Origin: CAIVAT01 sp964455285
Lineage (GTDB): Bacteria > Bacteroidota > Bacteroidia > Bacteroidales > FEN-979
Assembly: GCA_964455285.1 (NCBI GenBank)
Contig: CAYVVG010000061.1
Span: 1-23,410, forward strand
Reading direction: 5' to 3'
DNA: 23,410 bases
The notes under the pieces are model-generated. The model saw nothing but the letters and a program-made list of their open reading frames with translations. It was not told the origin of the DNA and did no database searches. Below are positions 1 through 7,717 of the stretch, one piece after another (position 1 is the first letter of the stretch; each line of letters starts with the position of its first letter). The translations under genes and the position numbers were made by a program.

Positions 1-1447
1 TCGGCCAGCCTACCTCCACACCGTGCGTATCCGACCAGGTGATGAGGGTATGATTCAGGCTCAGCGTATCGGGTTCCTCCAGGTTCAGGTATTTGGAAAG
101 CGGCGGGTTGATTTTTAATCCCCCCCAACGCGCCGCAGTATCGAAAGCGGTGATGGTAACAGGCTGTTCATATGTTCCTTGTGTCAGGATACTTCCGGAT
201 ACCTTCATATGGCATGCACTGTCAAATTTAAGCGTCGTCCCCGGAGCGATGGTGAGGCGGCCGAAAGCGGATACCAGGATCGGGGTGGAATAATGTTGGT
301 CGGTTGACAAGATGGTATCGTGGCAGATATTGCTTCCGTCGTTTGGCCGGATCCCGACAATAATCTCCTGGTTGTCATTCCAAGTGTACCAGATCGGGTT
401 TATGTTCCCGGTGAGAAAATAGCCATCTCCCTGTCCGCTCCATCCGAAATTGAAATGAAAATACCCTGTCGCGTCATAGCCGTCGCAAACAAATGCGTGG
501 CCCACCGATGGATTATAACCTTCATAGTAAACAGGCCTCCCGGCGTTCAGTTCATCCATCAGCAAGGAATCCCACGCTGATTGCGTGGTGGTGTTCCGGT
601 AAACCTGTTTGATGGAAGCGAATGCCGTTCCGAAGTAATCGAGAAAAGATTCCGTGTCCATCCTCCGTCCGCCTGTCGACCATGCTGAATAATCCGAATA
701 GGAGGCCACGCCGCAATGGAAAAGCAGGGTTGCTGCTGCCATGTAACCCGTGTCTGTTTGTCCCAGGTATGCCGGCATGTTTTCCCATCCGTACCAGGTC
801 GTATCGAAATTTGCATAAATGCTATGGCCATGGTCGTCCTGGTAACCGAACTCTCCATGACCCTTCGGCGGGAAATTATGGTATTTCAGGATCTGTCCCA
901 CGGCGGTGGCCACGCAGCCGGTCACGCAACGTCCTCCCGGGCCTGAAGGGTCGGCGGGGCAGGCGGCATTGTACGGCCAAACCTGGTCCCAGGTCGTAGT
1001 CAGGAGAGGGGGGACACTGGTGGCGGCGAGTTCCGGAAAGAGGCCGGCTTCCAGTTGCTCCCAGGCGTACCGTCCGGCTTCGCTGCCGGGTTGCAACGAC
1101 ACGGTCGTGTCAATCTTCCTGGCGTAATGGTCGAACCAGTCCTTAACAGCTTCATTCGTCAGCGTGTCGGGCATCGAACGACCGAAACCATAGCCCAGTA
1201 CGGGTGTGATAGCGTCGGTGGCTGAAACAAGCACAAACCCGCCGAGGTCAAAGGAGAATATGTAAAAACAAGTGCGGTCTTTCCATTTGTATTCGCGCGA
1301 ATGGCTGATCACGGACATTTTTTTCGGTGTTGGGGCATAGTGCCGGAACCAGTTCTCTGCCACCCGACCGGCTTTGTTAATGTCAACCTGCCCGGTAAAA
1401 CCCAGGAACGGCGTCAAAAATGATACAAGGAGGAGCAGTCTTTTCAT
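1..1447 (-). CDS. C10 family (streptopain-like) cysteine protease, 3' end beyond window
   Basis: Secreted papain-fold endopeptidase of the SpeB/streptopain C10 family; 482 codons are visible and the C-terminus runs off the left edge. The start ATG (1447) gives a signal peptide (MKRLLLLVSFLTPFLGFTGQ). The propeptide carries the typical GGFVLVSATDAITPVLGYG stretch. The catalytic Cys is residue 178 in TGCVATAVGQILKYH, inside the Cys-rich 'NAACP...GGRC' insertion common in Bacteroidota C10 enzymes. The catalytic His is residue 317 in VGHAFVCDGYD, followed by HFNFGWSGQGDGYF. From about residue 380 the protein continues into beta-rich sequence with a WGGLKINP motif, which suggests a right-handed beta-helix or other accessory domain before a possible sorting domain outside the window. 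It is transcribed away from the next gene. No good TAnnTTTG box was found in front of it. Family assignment is firm; the substrate is unknown. Confidence 0.93.
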   Translation of the reverse strand, partial: MKRLLLLVSFLTPFLGFTGQVDINKAGRVAENWFRHYAPTPKKMSVISHSREYKWKDRTCFYIFSFDLGGFVLVSATDAITPVLGYGFGRSMPDTLTNEAVKDWFDHYARKIDTTVSLQPGSEAGRYAWEQLEAGLFPELAATSVPPLLTTTWDQVWPYNAACPADPSGPGGRCVTGCVATAVGQILKYHNFPPKGHGEFGYQDDHGHSIYANFDTTWYGWENMPAYLGQTDTGYMAAATLLFHCGVASYSDYSAWSTGGRRMDTESFLDYFGTAFASIKQVYRNTTTQSAWDSLLMDELNAGRPVYYEGYNPSVGHAFVCDGYDATGYFHFNFGWSGQGDGYFLTGNINPIWYTWNDNQEIIVGIRPNDGSNICHDTILSTDQHYSTPILVSAFGRLTIAPGTTLKFDSACHMKVSGSILTQGTYEQPVTITAFDTAARWGGLKINPPLSKYLNLEEPDTLSLNHTLITWSDTHGVEVGWP

Positions 1448-1626
1448 GGGAGGCTGAAGGTTGGCATAGGTTAGAAACAGCAAAAATCTGAAATCAGCAC
1501 GCAAAATACAAACGGACGACAGTTTTTTACGGATCGCAGCCGAACATTCGTCGATTCTACACCGATGTTTGTCCCCCCGTGTCCGGCAGTCAGCGAGAAT
1601 CGGTAGGCAATTCTTTTAGTTGCAGA

Positions 1627-1634
1627 TAATTTTG
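1627..1634 (+). promoter_or_regulatory. Bacteroidota -7 promoter element
   Basis: TAATTTTG is a perfect match to the Bacteroidota -7 consensus TAnnTTTG. It lies 54 bases before the ATG of the barrel-protein gene at 1689. No convincing TTTG-like -33 element was found at the usual distance, so this is a motif call only. Confidence 0.45.
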
Positions 1635-1688
1635 CGGCGAAATGTTAGTTCATTCACAATAGTTCTTTTAACCTTCAATTTTATTGCC

Positions 1689-2345
1689 ATGAAACGATTA
1701 ATTTTACTGACCGCAATGATTTTTGCAGTGATCCTTGCAACCGCTCAAACAACTGCCACCGAAAAAAATGAAGACCTCAACACCGTTTTCGGAAAAGGGG
1801 GAAAAACAAAACTGGGCTGGTTCATCGGCGCAGGTCCGGGATATACCCAGGTGGATGGCCGGGATGCATGGCTGGCAGGACTTTCGGTGGGCATGATCGT
1901 CAATCACAACTTCTCCATCGGTTTGGCCGGTAACGCCCTGACCAACCGCAACGACCTCTATTTCGAGCATGTCACCGACACTGCCGGAGGTTACCTGGAG
2001 GGGGGGTACGGCGGATTGCTGCTCGAGTACACCCTTTTCCCGAAATCGGTCGTACATGTTACCTTCCCTGTGCTGATCGGAGCGGGAGAGACAAGCTTTA
2101 TCAGTGACGAAAACAGTTATGACTGGGATGAGGATGACTGGGATCATTGCAACCGCAACCTCGATACCGATAGCTTTTTCGTTATCGAACCTGGTGTCAG
2201 GGCTGAGGTGAACATTCTGAAATTCATGCGGCTGAACGCTGGCGTAAGTTACCGGTATACCAGCGGGTTCGACATGATCCGCACCTCCTCCGACATGATG
2301 AATAATTTTACCGCAACCGTCGGGCTGAAATTCGGTAAATTCTAA
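1689..2345 (+). CDS. Small outer-membrane beta-barrel protein
   Basis: 218-residue exported protein of the porin-family/outer-membrane beta-barrel type. The ATG at 1689 was preferred over an in-frame TTG at 1620 because it gives a compact signal peptide (MKRLILLTAMIFAVILATAQ, cleavage near Ala19), and because the longer start would lie upstream of the likely promoter. The mature part has alternating hydrophobic/Gly-rich strands (for example KLGWFIGAGPGYTQ at 41-54) and ends VGLKFGKF, with a C-terminal aromatic as in outer-membrane barrels. A strongly acidic Asp/Trp loop occupies about residues 140-161 and may be surface exposed or cation binding. It is followed after 18 bases by the methyltransferase gene, so co-transcription is likely. 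No specific ligand can be named. Confidence 0.8.
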   Translation: MKRLILLTAMIFAVILATAQTTATEKNEDLNTVFGKGGKTKLGWFIGAGPGYTQVDGRDAWLAGLSVGMIVNHNFSIGLAGNALTNRNDLYFEHVTDTAGGYLEGGYGGLLLEYTLFPKSVVHVTFPVLIGAGETSFISDENSYDWDEDDWDHCNRNLDTDSFFVIEPGVRAEVNILKFMRLNAGVSYRYTSGFDMIRTSSDMMNNFTATVGLKFGKF

Positions 2346-2363
2346 TTTCCTTTGACACTGACC

Positions 2364-2840
2364 ATGGAAAGACTGAGTTTTTATGGTATCGGGCCCAAAA
2401 TTGCACGGATCATGCTGCCCTGGCTGGCGATCACGATCATCGTCTCCGTCCTGTTCCCGTCGATTTTCCTTATCAGCAGTTCCTTCCGGAGCGCACTGGT
2501 GACGGCAGGAGCCCTTCTGATCGCGGGGGGACTGACGATCTATTTCCTGACCCTCCGGCGAATGCTGCCCGGGATCCGTGAGAACCGCCTGATCACCGGC
2601 GGCATGTACCGCTACTGCCGGAACCCGCTCTATTCTGCCATCCTGCTCATCATCCTCCCGGGACTGGCCCTGGTCATGAATTCATGGATCATCCTGACCG
2701 TTCCGTTCGTCGGATACCTGCTGATGAAGAGGCACATCCGCGAAGAGGAGGAGATGCTGGAGCGCATTTTCGGCGATGAATTCAGGGTATACAGGGACCG
2801 TACCCCCCTGTTCGTACCCAACCTTTGCGTCAGAAAATAA
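2364..2840 (+). CDS. Isoprenylcysteine/phospholipid methyltransferase-like membrane protein (PEMT/ICMT superfamily)
   Basis: 158-residue integral membrane protein of the PEMT/ICMT-like methyltransferase superfamily, which transfers methyl groups from S-adenosylmethionine to lipid or thiol substrates. Hydrophobic segments lie at about 17-38, 44-63 and 90-120. The two conserved cytosolic motifs are present: GGMYRYCRNPLYSAILL (79-95), and the EEEEMLERIFGDEFRVYRD segment (127-145) followed by PLFVP. The ATG at 2364 was chosen over the TTG at 2352, which would add only four residues. It lies 18 bases after the barrel-protein gene and is followed by a strong hairpin. The actual acceptor is unknown in bacterial members of this kind. 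Confidence 0.85.
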   Translation: MERLSFYGIGPKIARIMLPWLAITIIVSVLFPSIFLISSSFRSALVTAGALLIAGGLTIYFLTLRRMLPGIRENRLITGGMYRYCRNPLYSAILLIILPGLALVMNSWIILTVPFVGYLLMKRHIREEEEMLERIFGDEFRVYRDRTPLFVPNLCVRK

Positions 2841-2871
2841 AGAAGTTTTTTTCCTGACCCAGTTCACACGA

Positions 2872-2908
2872 AAATATCCCCGGGGCGACGACTTTCCCGG
2901 GGATATTT
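2872..2908 (+). terminator. Strong hairpin terminator
   Basis: A perfect 13-bp stem (AAATATCCCCGGG at 2872-2884 pairing with CCCGGGGATATTT at 2896-2908) encloses an 11-base loop. It lies 31 bases after the methyltransferase stop and just before the next promoter. The trailing T-tract is weak (GTATCTTTA), so it may act as an insulator or bidirectional structure. Confidence 0.7.
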
Positions 2909-2909
2909 G

Positions 2910-2917
2910 TATCTTTA
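2910..2917 (+). promoter_or_regulatory. Probable -7 promoter element
   Basis: TATCTTTA matches TAnnTTTG at seven of eight positions. It sits 22 bases before the ATG of the Omp28-like gene, directly after the terminator hairpin. That position fits a short leader, as is common in Bacteroidota. Confidence 0.4.
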
Positions 2918-2939
2918 TGGTCGAAACAATCCTTACGCC

Positions 2940-4406
2940 ATGAAAACCCGATCATTACGCATTGTCTTTGCGGTGGCCCTGCTGGTTACGGCACTTGCCG
3001 CCAAGGCCCAGCATTACGTACCTACAGAACCCTCCAACAAGAATGTCATCTACGAGGAATTTACGGGGGTACGATGCCCCAACTGCCCTGCCGGTCACAC
3101 CGTCATGTCACAGATCCTCGCCGCTTACCCCGATCAGGCCTTCTGCGTCGCTTACCATCCGTTCAACTCCAGCTACACACAGCCTTACACGGGCGACCCG
3201 GATTTTCGCCGGCATTATGCGGATTCTCTCTATTTGACCCCCTGGTGTGGTACTTCGCGTTACATGCCCAGTGCCTTCGTGCACCGAAGGCTTTGGTCAC
3301 CCCCCGAACGGCTGACCGAACGAACCAATTGGGGCTCCTACGGAAACACCATACTGGGCGAGTCCTCACCGCTCAATGTGGGCATGGCGACTGCCTATGA
3401 CAACGTTACCCACCTGCTATCGGTCGTGGTGGATGTGTACTACACAGCCGGCGTGACAGGCAGTCACAACCTGATGGTCACCCTGGCCGAGAACAACCTG
3501 CAGTCGCAGCAATCGGGCGCCACCGGCACCTATACGCACAAGCATACCTTCCGTGAAGCTTTTGTGGGTCAATGGGGCGATCCTTTATCGGATAATGCAC
3601 AGGCCGGCACCTATTACCGGAAGGTCTTCACCTTCGACAACAGCACGGCCAATTACATAATGGACAACTGCGAATTGCTGGCTTTTGTGCTCGACAACGC
3701 TTCGGATGAAGTGGTTAGCGGGATCGGATGCGCCGTAGGAGATACCACCTATATCCAGCCTGATCTGACACTTACCGCCGATACCCTGTTCTATAACACC
3801 GCCCAGCAATGCGTGGATGGTCAGACCGTGACGGTTAAGAACAACTCCTCCGTGCCGATCAACCTGACCGATGTGCAACCCGCTTCACTGGTCCCGTCGG
3901 CGATCATGTGGGTGGTCGATCCCTGGCCGTTCACCACCTTTCCGTATACGTTAAACCCCGGCGAAACGGTCGATCTGACCATCAAAGTCGTACTTCCGCT
4001 ATATTCGTCACTTTCGGGGTTTTACCTCGATTCCCTGTACATCATCTCGGATGCGGGGACCCGCTACGTGATGATCGCCGTTGACCAGGACCTCTACACC
4101 TCGACGGGCGACCCGGGAGCTTCGCCGGTCTGCCCGGTCCTGTCCGGTAATTTCCCGAATCCTTGCACGTCTGAAACCGAAGTCAGGTTCTTCCTTCCCG
4201 AATCCATGGATGTCCGCCTTGAAGTGATCGACCTGGCAGGCCATCCCGTAACGACACTTCATTCGGGACGCCTGGAAGCCGGGAATCACCCGGTGGCATG
4301 GGATTGCACCAACAGTTCAGGCAGGCCGGTTTCTCCGGGTATTATCCTTTTCCGGCTGACGACACCCCAGGGGGTTTTCATAACCCGGGGCACCCTGATC
4401 CGGTGA
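2940..4406 (+). CDS. Omp28-like (thioredoxin-fold) protein with T9SS type A sorting domain
   Basis: 488-residue exported protein. The ATG at 2940 gives a signal peptide (MKTRSLRIVFAVALLVTALAAKAQ, cleavage near residue 23). The region from about 30 to 250 resembles the Omp28-related family: VIYEEFTGVRCPNCPAGH (36-53) with a CPNC motif at 46-49, followed by YMPSAFVHRR, equivalent to the cis-Pro/substrate loop region of thioredoxin folds. The middle part is an Ig-like region. The C-terminus (about 404-488) starts NFPNP and ends in a FlgD-like beta-sandwich (VIDLAGHPV...GNHPVAWD...SPGIILFRL), the usual T9SS type A sorting domain, so export across the outer membrane and surface attachment are expected. 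A redox role is possible from CxxC but not shown. It stands alone, with its own promoter. Confidence 0.87.
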   Translation: MKTRSLRIVFAVALLVTALAAKAQHYVPTEPSNKNVIYEEFTGVRCPNCPAGHTVMSQILAAYPDQAFCVAYHPFNSSYTQPYTGDPDFRRHYADSLYLTPWCGTSRYMPSAFVHRRLWSPPERLTERTNWGSYGNTILGESSPLNVGMATAYDNVTHLLSVVVDVYYTAGVTGSHNLMVTLAENNLQSQQSGATGTYTHKHTFREAFVGQWGDPLSDNAQAGTYYRKVFTFDNSTANYIMDNCELLAFVLDNASDEVVSGIGCAVGDTTYIQPDLTLTADTLFYNTAQQCVDGQTVTVKNNSSVPINLTDVQPASLVPSAIMWVVDPWPFTTFPYTLNPGETVDLTIKVVLPLYSSLSGFYLDSLYIISDAGTRYVMIAVDQDLYTSTGDPGASPVCPVLSGNFPNPCTSETEVRFFLPESMDVRLEVIDLAGHPVTTLHSGRLEAGNHPVAWDCTNSSGRPVSPGIILFRLTTPQGVFITRGTLIR

Positions 4407-4495
4407 GATGCATCGGGCCATTTCGGTGGCTGCCTTTTGGATTGCTGACACTGAAGAACCGGATTTTCTTATCTGGAAAAAGAAGAAACGTGATG

Positions 4496-4513
4496 CCGGG
4501 ATAGGATGCCCGG
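4496..4513 (+). terminator. Weak hairpin, possible terminator
   Basis: CCGGG at 4496-4500 pairs with CCCGG at 4509-4513 around an 8-base loop, followed by TTCTACTCTT. It lies in the 170-base gap between the Omp28-like and Asp-box genes. The stem is only 5 bp, so the call is tentative. The rest of this gap shows only the promoter-like site. Confidence 0.25.
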
Positions 4514-4542
4514 TTCTACTCTTGTAACGTTATCCCGGCTTT

Positions 4543-4550
4543 TACGTTTA
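4543..4550 (+). promoter_or_regulatory. Possible -33/-7 promoter of the Asp-box gene
   Basis: TACGTTTA matches TAnnTTTG at seven of eight positions. A TTG at 4522-4524 lies 18 bases upstream, close to the usual -33/-7 spacing of Bacteroidota. The ATG follows 26 bases later. Confidence 0.35.
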
Positions 4551-4576
4551 AGAGGTAATACGTTGAACAGGTTTAT

Positions 4577-7492
4577 ATGGGATACCGTGGATATGGTGTT
4601 TTACTTCTTTTGTGCGGGTTTCCATTGCTGTCGGAGGGCCAGCGCCGTGACAACCCCGACCTCGACCAGGTTCCCTGGTATCTCCTGGAACAATCCCGGT
4701 CGGTGACCGATGCCCCGGCCTCGCCGGTGATCACCCTCGGGAACTGGGATAATTTCAGCCTGGGGGTCGACTTTGCCGAGAACAACATGGCGGTGAACCC
4801 GCTTCAGCCTGCCTGGTTTTTCACAGCTTACAACACCAATGCCCCGCATCACACGGAAAACGGGATCGACTGGTCGGTGCATTTGGCCAATTTCGGCACC
4901 ACCATGAAGGGCGACCCGGTTGTGGCGTACGACAGCCTGGGCAACCTGTTTTACGAGAACATGTACGGATCTATCTCAGGTTGCAAGGTGATCGCGTCGG
5001 TCAACAACGGCATCACCTGGGGAGCGCCGGTGACTGCCATTGCGGGCAACGATAAAAACTGGATCGCCTGTGATCAGACAGCGGGACCCTATGCCAACCA
5101 TGTATATACCACGATGACGAACAACGGGGCAGGTAATTTTGCCCGGAGCACGAACCATGGCGCTTCGTTTACATCGACCTTTGCCCCCTCCACCCAGAAC
5201 CTTCCGGGTATGATGGTTTGCGTGGGACCCCAGGGAAACATCCAGGGAGGGGCGGTGTACGTCGTCACCAACAGCGGAAGCTCGGCTGCCGCCACCTATA
5301 CGTTTTACCGTTCCACCGACGGGGGAGCGACCTTTCAGCAGCGCTCCTCGGTGCAGTGGCCCAATTATGTCGGGACCTACGTGAACAGCCGGAATTCGGT
5401 GCAGGGCATGCGCACCCGGCCCTATCCCATGATCGCCTCCGACAACAGCTACGGGCCCTTCCGGGGCAGACTCTACTGCGTGTATGCGTCGAATACGCCG
5501 GCCGGGAGCGGGAACAAGCCCGACATTTTCTGCCGCTACTCCGCCGACGGGGGAGCCACCTGGAGCGGTGCCGTCCTCGTGAACGACGATCCGAACCCGA
5601 CTGCCCACCACCAGTGGCATCCCTCCGTGTGGTGCGACAAGGAAACCGGACGGCTCTATGTCATGTGGATGGACACCCGCGACACCCCCACCTCCGACAG
5701 CGCCTTTATCTATGCGACTTATTCCGTGACCGGTGGTGCTTCGTTCTTGGCCAACCAGCGGATTTCGAATGCCAGGATGAAGATCGACTGTTCAACCTGC
5801 GGGGGAGGGGGAACGCCCCGTTACCAGGGCGACTACAACGGGGTGGTATCGAACCGCAAGACCTCGATGGTTGGCTGGACCGATTTCCGGGCCGGGACTT
5901 TCCAGAGCATGACGGCCTATTTTCCTGACTTTGCAATGGCGGTCACGCCTGCTTCCCAGACTCTTTATACAGCGGTCGACAGCGTCCTCTTCGAAGTCTC
6001 GGTTCCTGCCGTGAAACTCTATTCGGATACCGTGATCCTGTCGGCGGTGATCTCTCCTGTGCCGGTCGCAGGATCCCTGGTGGTGACCTATCCGGCAGGG
6101 AACATCCTGACCTCATTTCCGGGATCGAAACCGGTACGGATCCGTCTGTGGGGGGAGGTCCCCGCAGGGACCTACACCGTCACTTTTACGGCAGCAGGCC
6201 CGAACGGCACACCGGTCCACCGGCGCACGGCCACCCTGACCGTGGCTGCCGGCGACCATTGGCAGGCATCGGTCACCCTGCAACCCGACCGGGCGGTATG
6301 TCAGGGAGATACGATCCATATCCCGGTCGGGATTACCGGATCTTTCATCCATTCGGCGACGCTTTTCATCTCCTACGATACATCGGTTCTCACGCCGGAG
6401 GCTCCCTATTTCGGATCGGTGTATCCCGGCATGGCCGTATCCTGTTATCCGTCCTACGAACCTGGTATTCTCGCCGTAACGATGACCCTCCCGGGTACTT
6501 CGGGGATCAGTTTGTCCGGAACCCCCGTTATCAACCTGGTATTCAGTGCCTCCGGTGCCGGTCCGGCCCTTCTGCATATCCGCAGCTCACCCGATCCCGA
6601 GCCCCGGTCGGGGATCTATGACGGAGCGGGAGTGGCTTTCAGCCGGGTTCAGTACACCGATAATGCAGTCGCTTCAACGGCCAGTCTCCCGGTCAGTGTC
6701 ACCCTCTCGTCGCAACCTGCCCTGCCGGTTTTCGCCGGTACCCCCGTGACCCTGAATGCTGTTGCTGATGGCGGAGGCAGCGCCCCTCTCTTCGAATGGT
6801 TCGTTAATTCGGTAGGTGCCGGAAATCCCGGTCCCCAGTATGCCTATGTTCCCGCCAACGGCGACACGGTGGTGTGCATTCTGCATTCCAGTTCACAATG
6901 CTGCCCGGGAAACCCGACTGCGGAGGCGCAGATACTCATGACCGTGCTTGCGGCCTCGCAGAGCCAGCAACTCCAGAATATCTCCATCGGCGACAGCTCA
7001 TGTTTCGGGGCTCCGCAAAGCATCCTGGTCGCCGGGAACGGCACGGCAGTCCATTTTCTCCCGGGAAGCAATGTGACCCTTGTCAGCGGCCAGAATATCT
7101 ACTTTTTTCCGGAATCACATGCCGAACAAGGAGCTGCCATGCATGCGCATATATCGACCAATGGCATTTTGTGCGGACTAACTGATCACGCTTTCATCAA
7201 TGCTGCAGGAATGGACCCGGAAGGCTCCACCGGCAGAACGAATGTTAACCTCAGAATATATCCAAACCCGGCCACCACGGAGGTTTCGGTCATACTCACC
7301 GGCCGGCCGGATCCCGGATCATGCAGGCTGACGGTTACCGGGCCGCTTGGTCAGGTGATGGCTTTTAACACCTTTCCCTGCGGGGAAGAATTCCGGATCT
7401 CCGTCAGGCAATGGCCCCAGGGAATTTACCACGTGACCATCCTCATCGGGAGGGAGATCCTGACCGGTAAACTGCTGGTCGGAGGGCGTTGA
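4577..7492 (+). CDS. Secreted Asp-box beta-propeller protein with cohesin-like module and T9SS sorting domain
   Basis: 971-residue protein with an N-terminal signal sequence (VLLLLCGFPLLSEG). Residues about 55-450 form a BNR/sialidase-like propeller with five Asp-box repeats: SVNNGITW (141), STNHGASF (191), STDGGATF (246), SADGGATW (322) and SVTGGASF (383). The sialidase FRIP/YRIP arginine motif is not seen, so catalysis is doubtful and binding or adhesion is as likely. A linker of Ig/fibronectin-like character follows (about 455-557). Next is a cohesin-like module (about 562-700: GDTIHIPVGITGSF, HSATLFISYDTSVLTPE, TPVINLVFSA), then a PKD/Ig-like segment and a Cys-containing region found in many Bacteroidota surface proteins. 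The last 80 residues (LRIYPNPATTEV to KLLVGGR) are a T9SS type A sorting domain. A 14-bp palindrome overlaps its stop codon. Confidence 0.88.
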   Translation: MGYRGYGVLLLLCGFPLLSEGQRRDNPDLDQVPWYLLEQSRSVTDAPASPVITLGNWDNFSLGVDFAENNMAVNPLQPAWFFTAYNTNAPHHTENGIDWSVHLANFGTTMKGDPVVAYDSLGNLFYENMYGSISGCKVIASVNNGITWGAPVTAIAGNDKNWIACDQTAGPYANHVYTTMTNNGAGNFARSTNHGASFTSTFAPSTQNLPGMMVCVGPQGNIQGGAVYVVTNSGSSAAATYTFYRSTDGGATFQQRSSVQWPNYVGTYVNSRNSVQGMRTRPYPMIASDNSYGPFRGRLYCVYASNTPAGSGNKPDIFCRYSADGGATWSGAVLVNDDPNPTAHHQWHPSVWCDKETGRLYVMWMDTRDTPTSDSAFIYATYSVTGGASFLANQRISNARMKIDCSTCGGGGTPRYQGDYNGVVSNRKTSMVGWTDFRAGTFQSMTAYFPDFAMAVTPASQTLYTAVDSVLFEVSVPAVKLYSDTVILSAVISPVPVAGSLVVTYPAGNILTSFPGSKPVRIRLWGEVPAGTYTVTFTAAGPNGTPVHRRTATLTVAAGDHWQASVTLQPDRAVCQGDTIHIPVGITGSFIHSATLFISYDTSVLTPEAPYFGSVYPGMAVSCYPSYEPGILAVTMTLPGTSGISLSGTPVINLVFSASGAGPALLHIRSSPDPEPRSGIYDGAGVAFSRVQYTDNAVASTASLPVSVTLSSQPALPVFAGTPVTLNAVADGGGSAPLFEWFVNSVGAGNPGPQYAYVPANGDTVVCILHSSSQCCPGNPTAEAQILMTVLAASQSQQLQNISIGDSSCFGAPQSILVAGNGTAVHFLPGSNVTLVSGQNIYFFPESHAEQGAAMHAHISTNGILCGLTDHAFINAAGMDPEGSTGRTNVNLRIYPNPATTEVSVILTGRPDPGSCRLTVTGPLGQVMAFNTFPCGEEFRISVRQWPQGIYHVTILIGREILTGKLLVGGR

Positions 7493-7512
7493 ATTCAACG
7501 GAGGTTCCCGCA

Positions 7513-7629
7513 CTAATCCTTAATACACCGGGCGGAGTAGCCGTATACCTTGCTGTCGGAATTACGTTCGACCTGGATGGAGCCATCGCAGAGGCCCCGT
7601 TACCATGCGTTCGATGTGGACGATTCCAT
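7513..7629 (-). pseudogene. Decayed FISUMP-domain gene remnant
   Basis: On the minus strand this gap encodes MESSTSNAW, a TAA stop (7602-7600), then RGLCDGSIQVERNSD and KVYGYSARCIKD before TAG. The pattern (W)SSTxxxAW...GYSxRCxKD is the C-terminal signature of the FISUMP domain (Fibrobacter succinogenes major paralogous domain), a common lipoprotein/surface module of Bacteroidota. There is an in-frame stop in the middle, no start, and an 8-base T run (minus strand) just upstream, so it looks like the degraded tail of a lost gene. It fills the gap between two convergent genes. The match was made by eye. Confidence 0.5.
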
Positions 7630-7717
7630 ACGTATCAAAAAAAACAAGATGTTTCTTTTCCGGCTGACCGCCAGGTGAATTCAGGCAGAAAACGACCGGC
7701 AGGTGCAGGATCGGATC

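Noticed and set aside
4577..5950. Functional sialidase
   Set aside because: Five Asp boxes are present, but the FRIP/YRIP arginine motif is not visible, and Asp boxes occur in many non-sialidase propellers.
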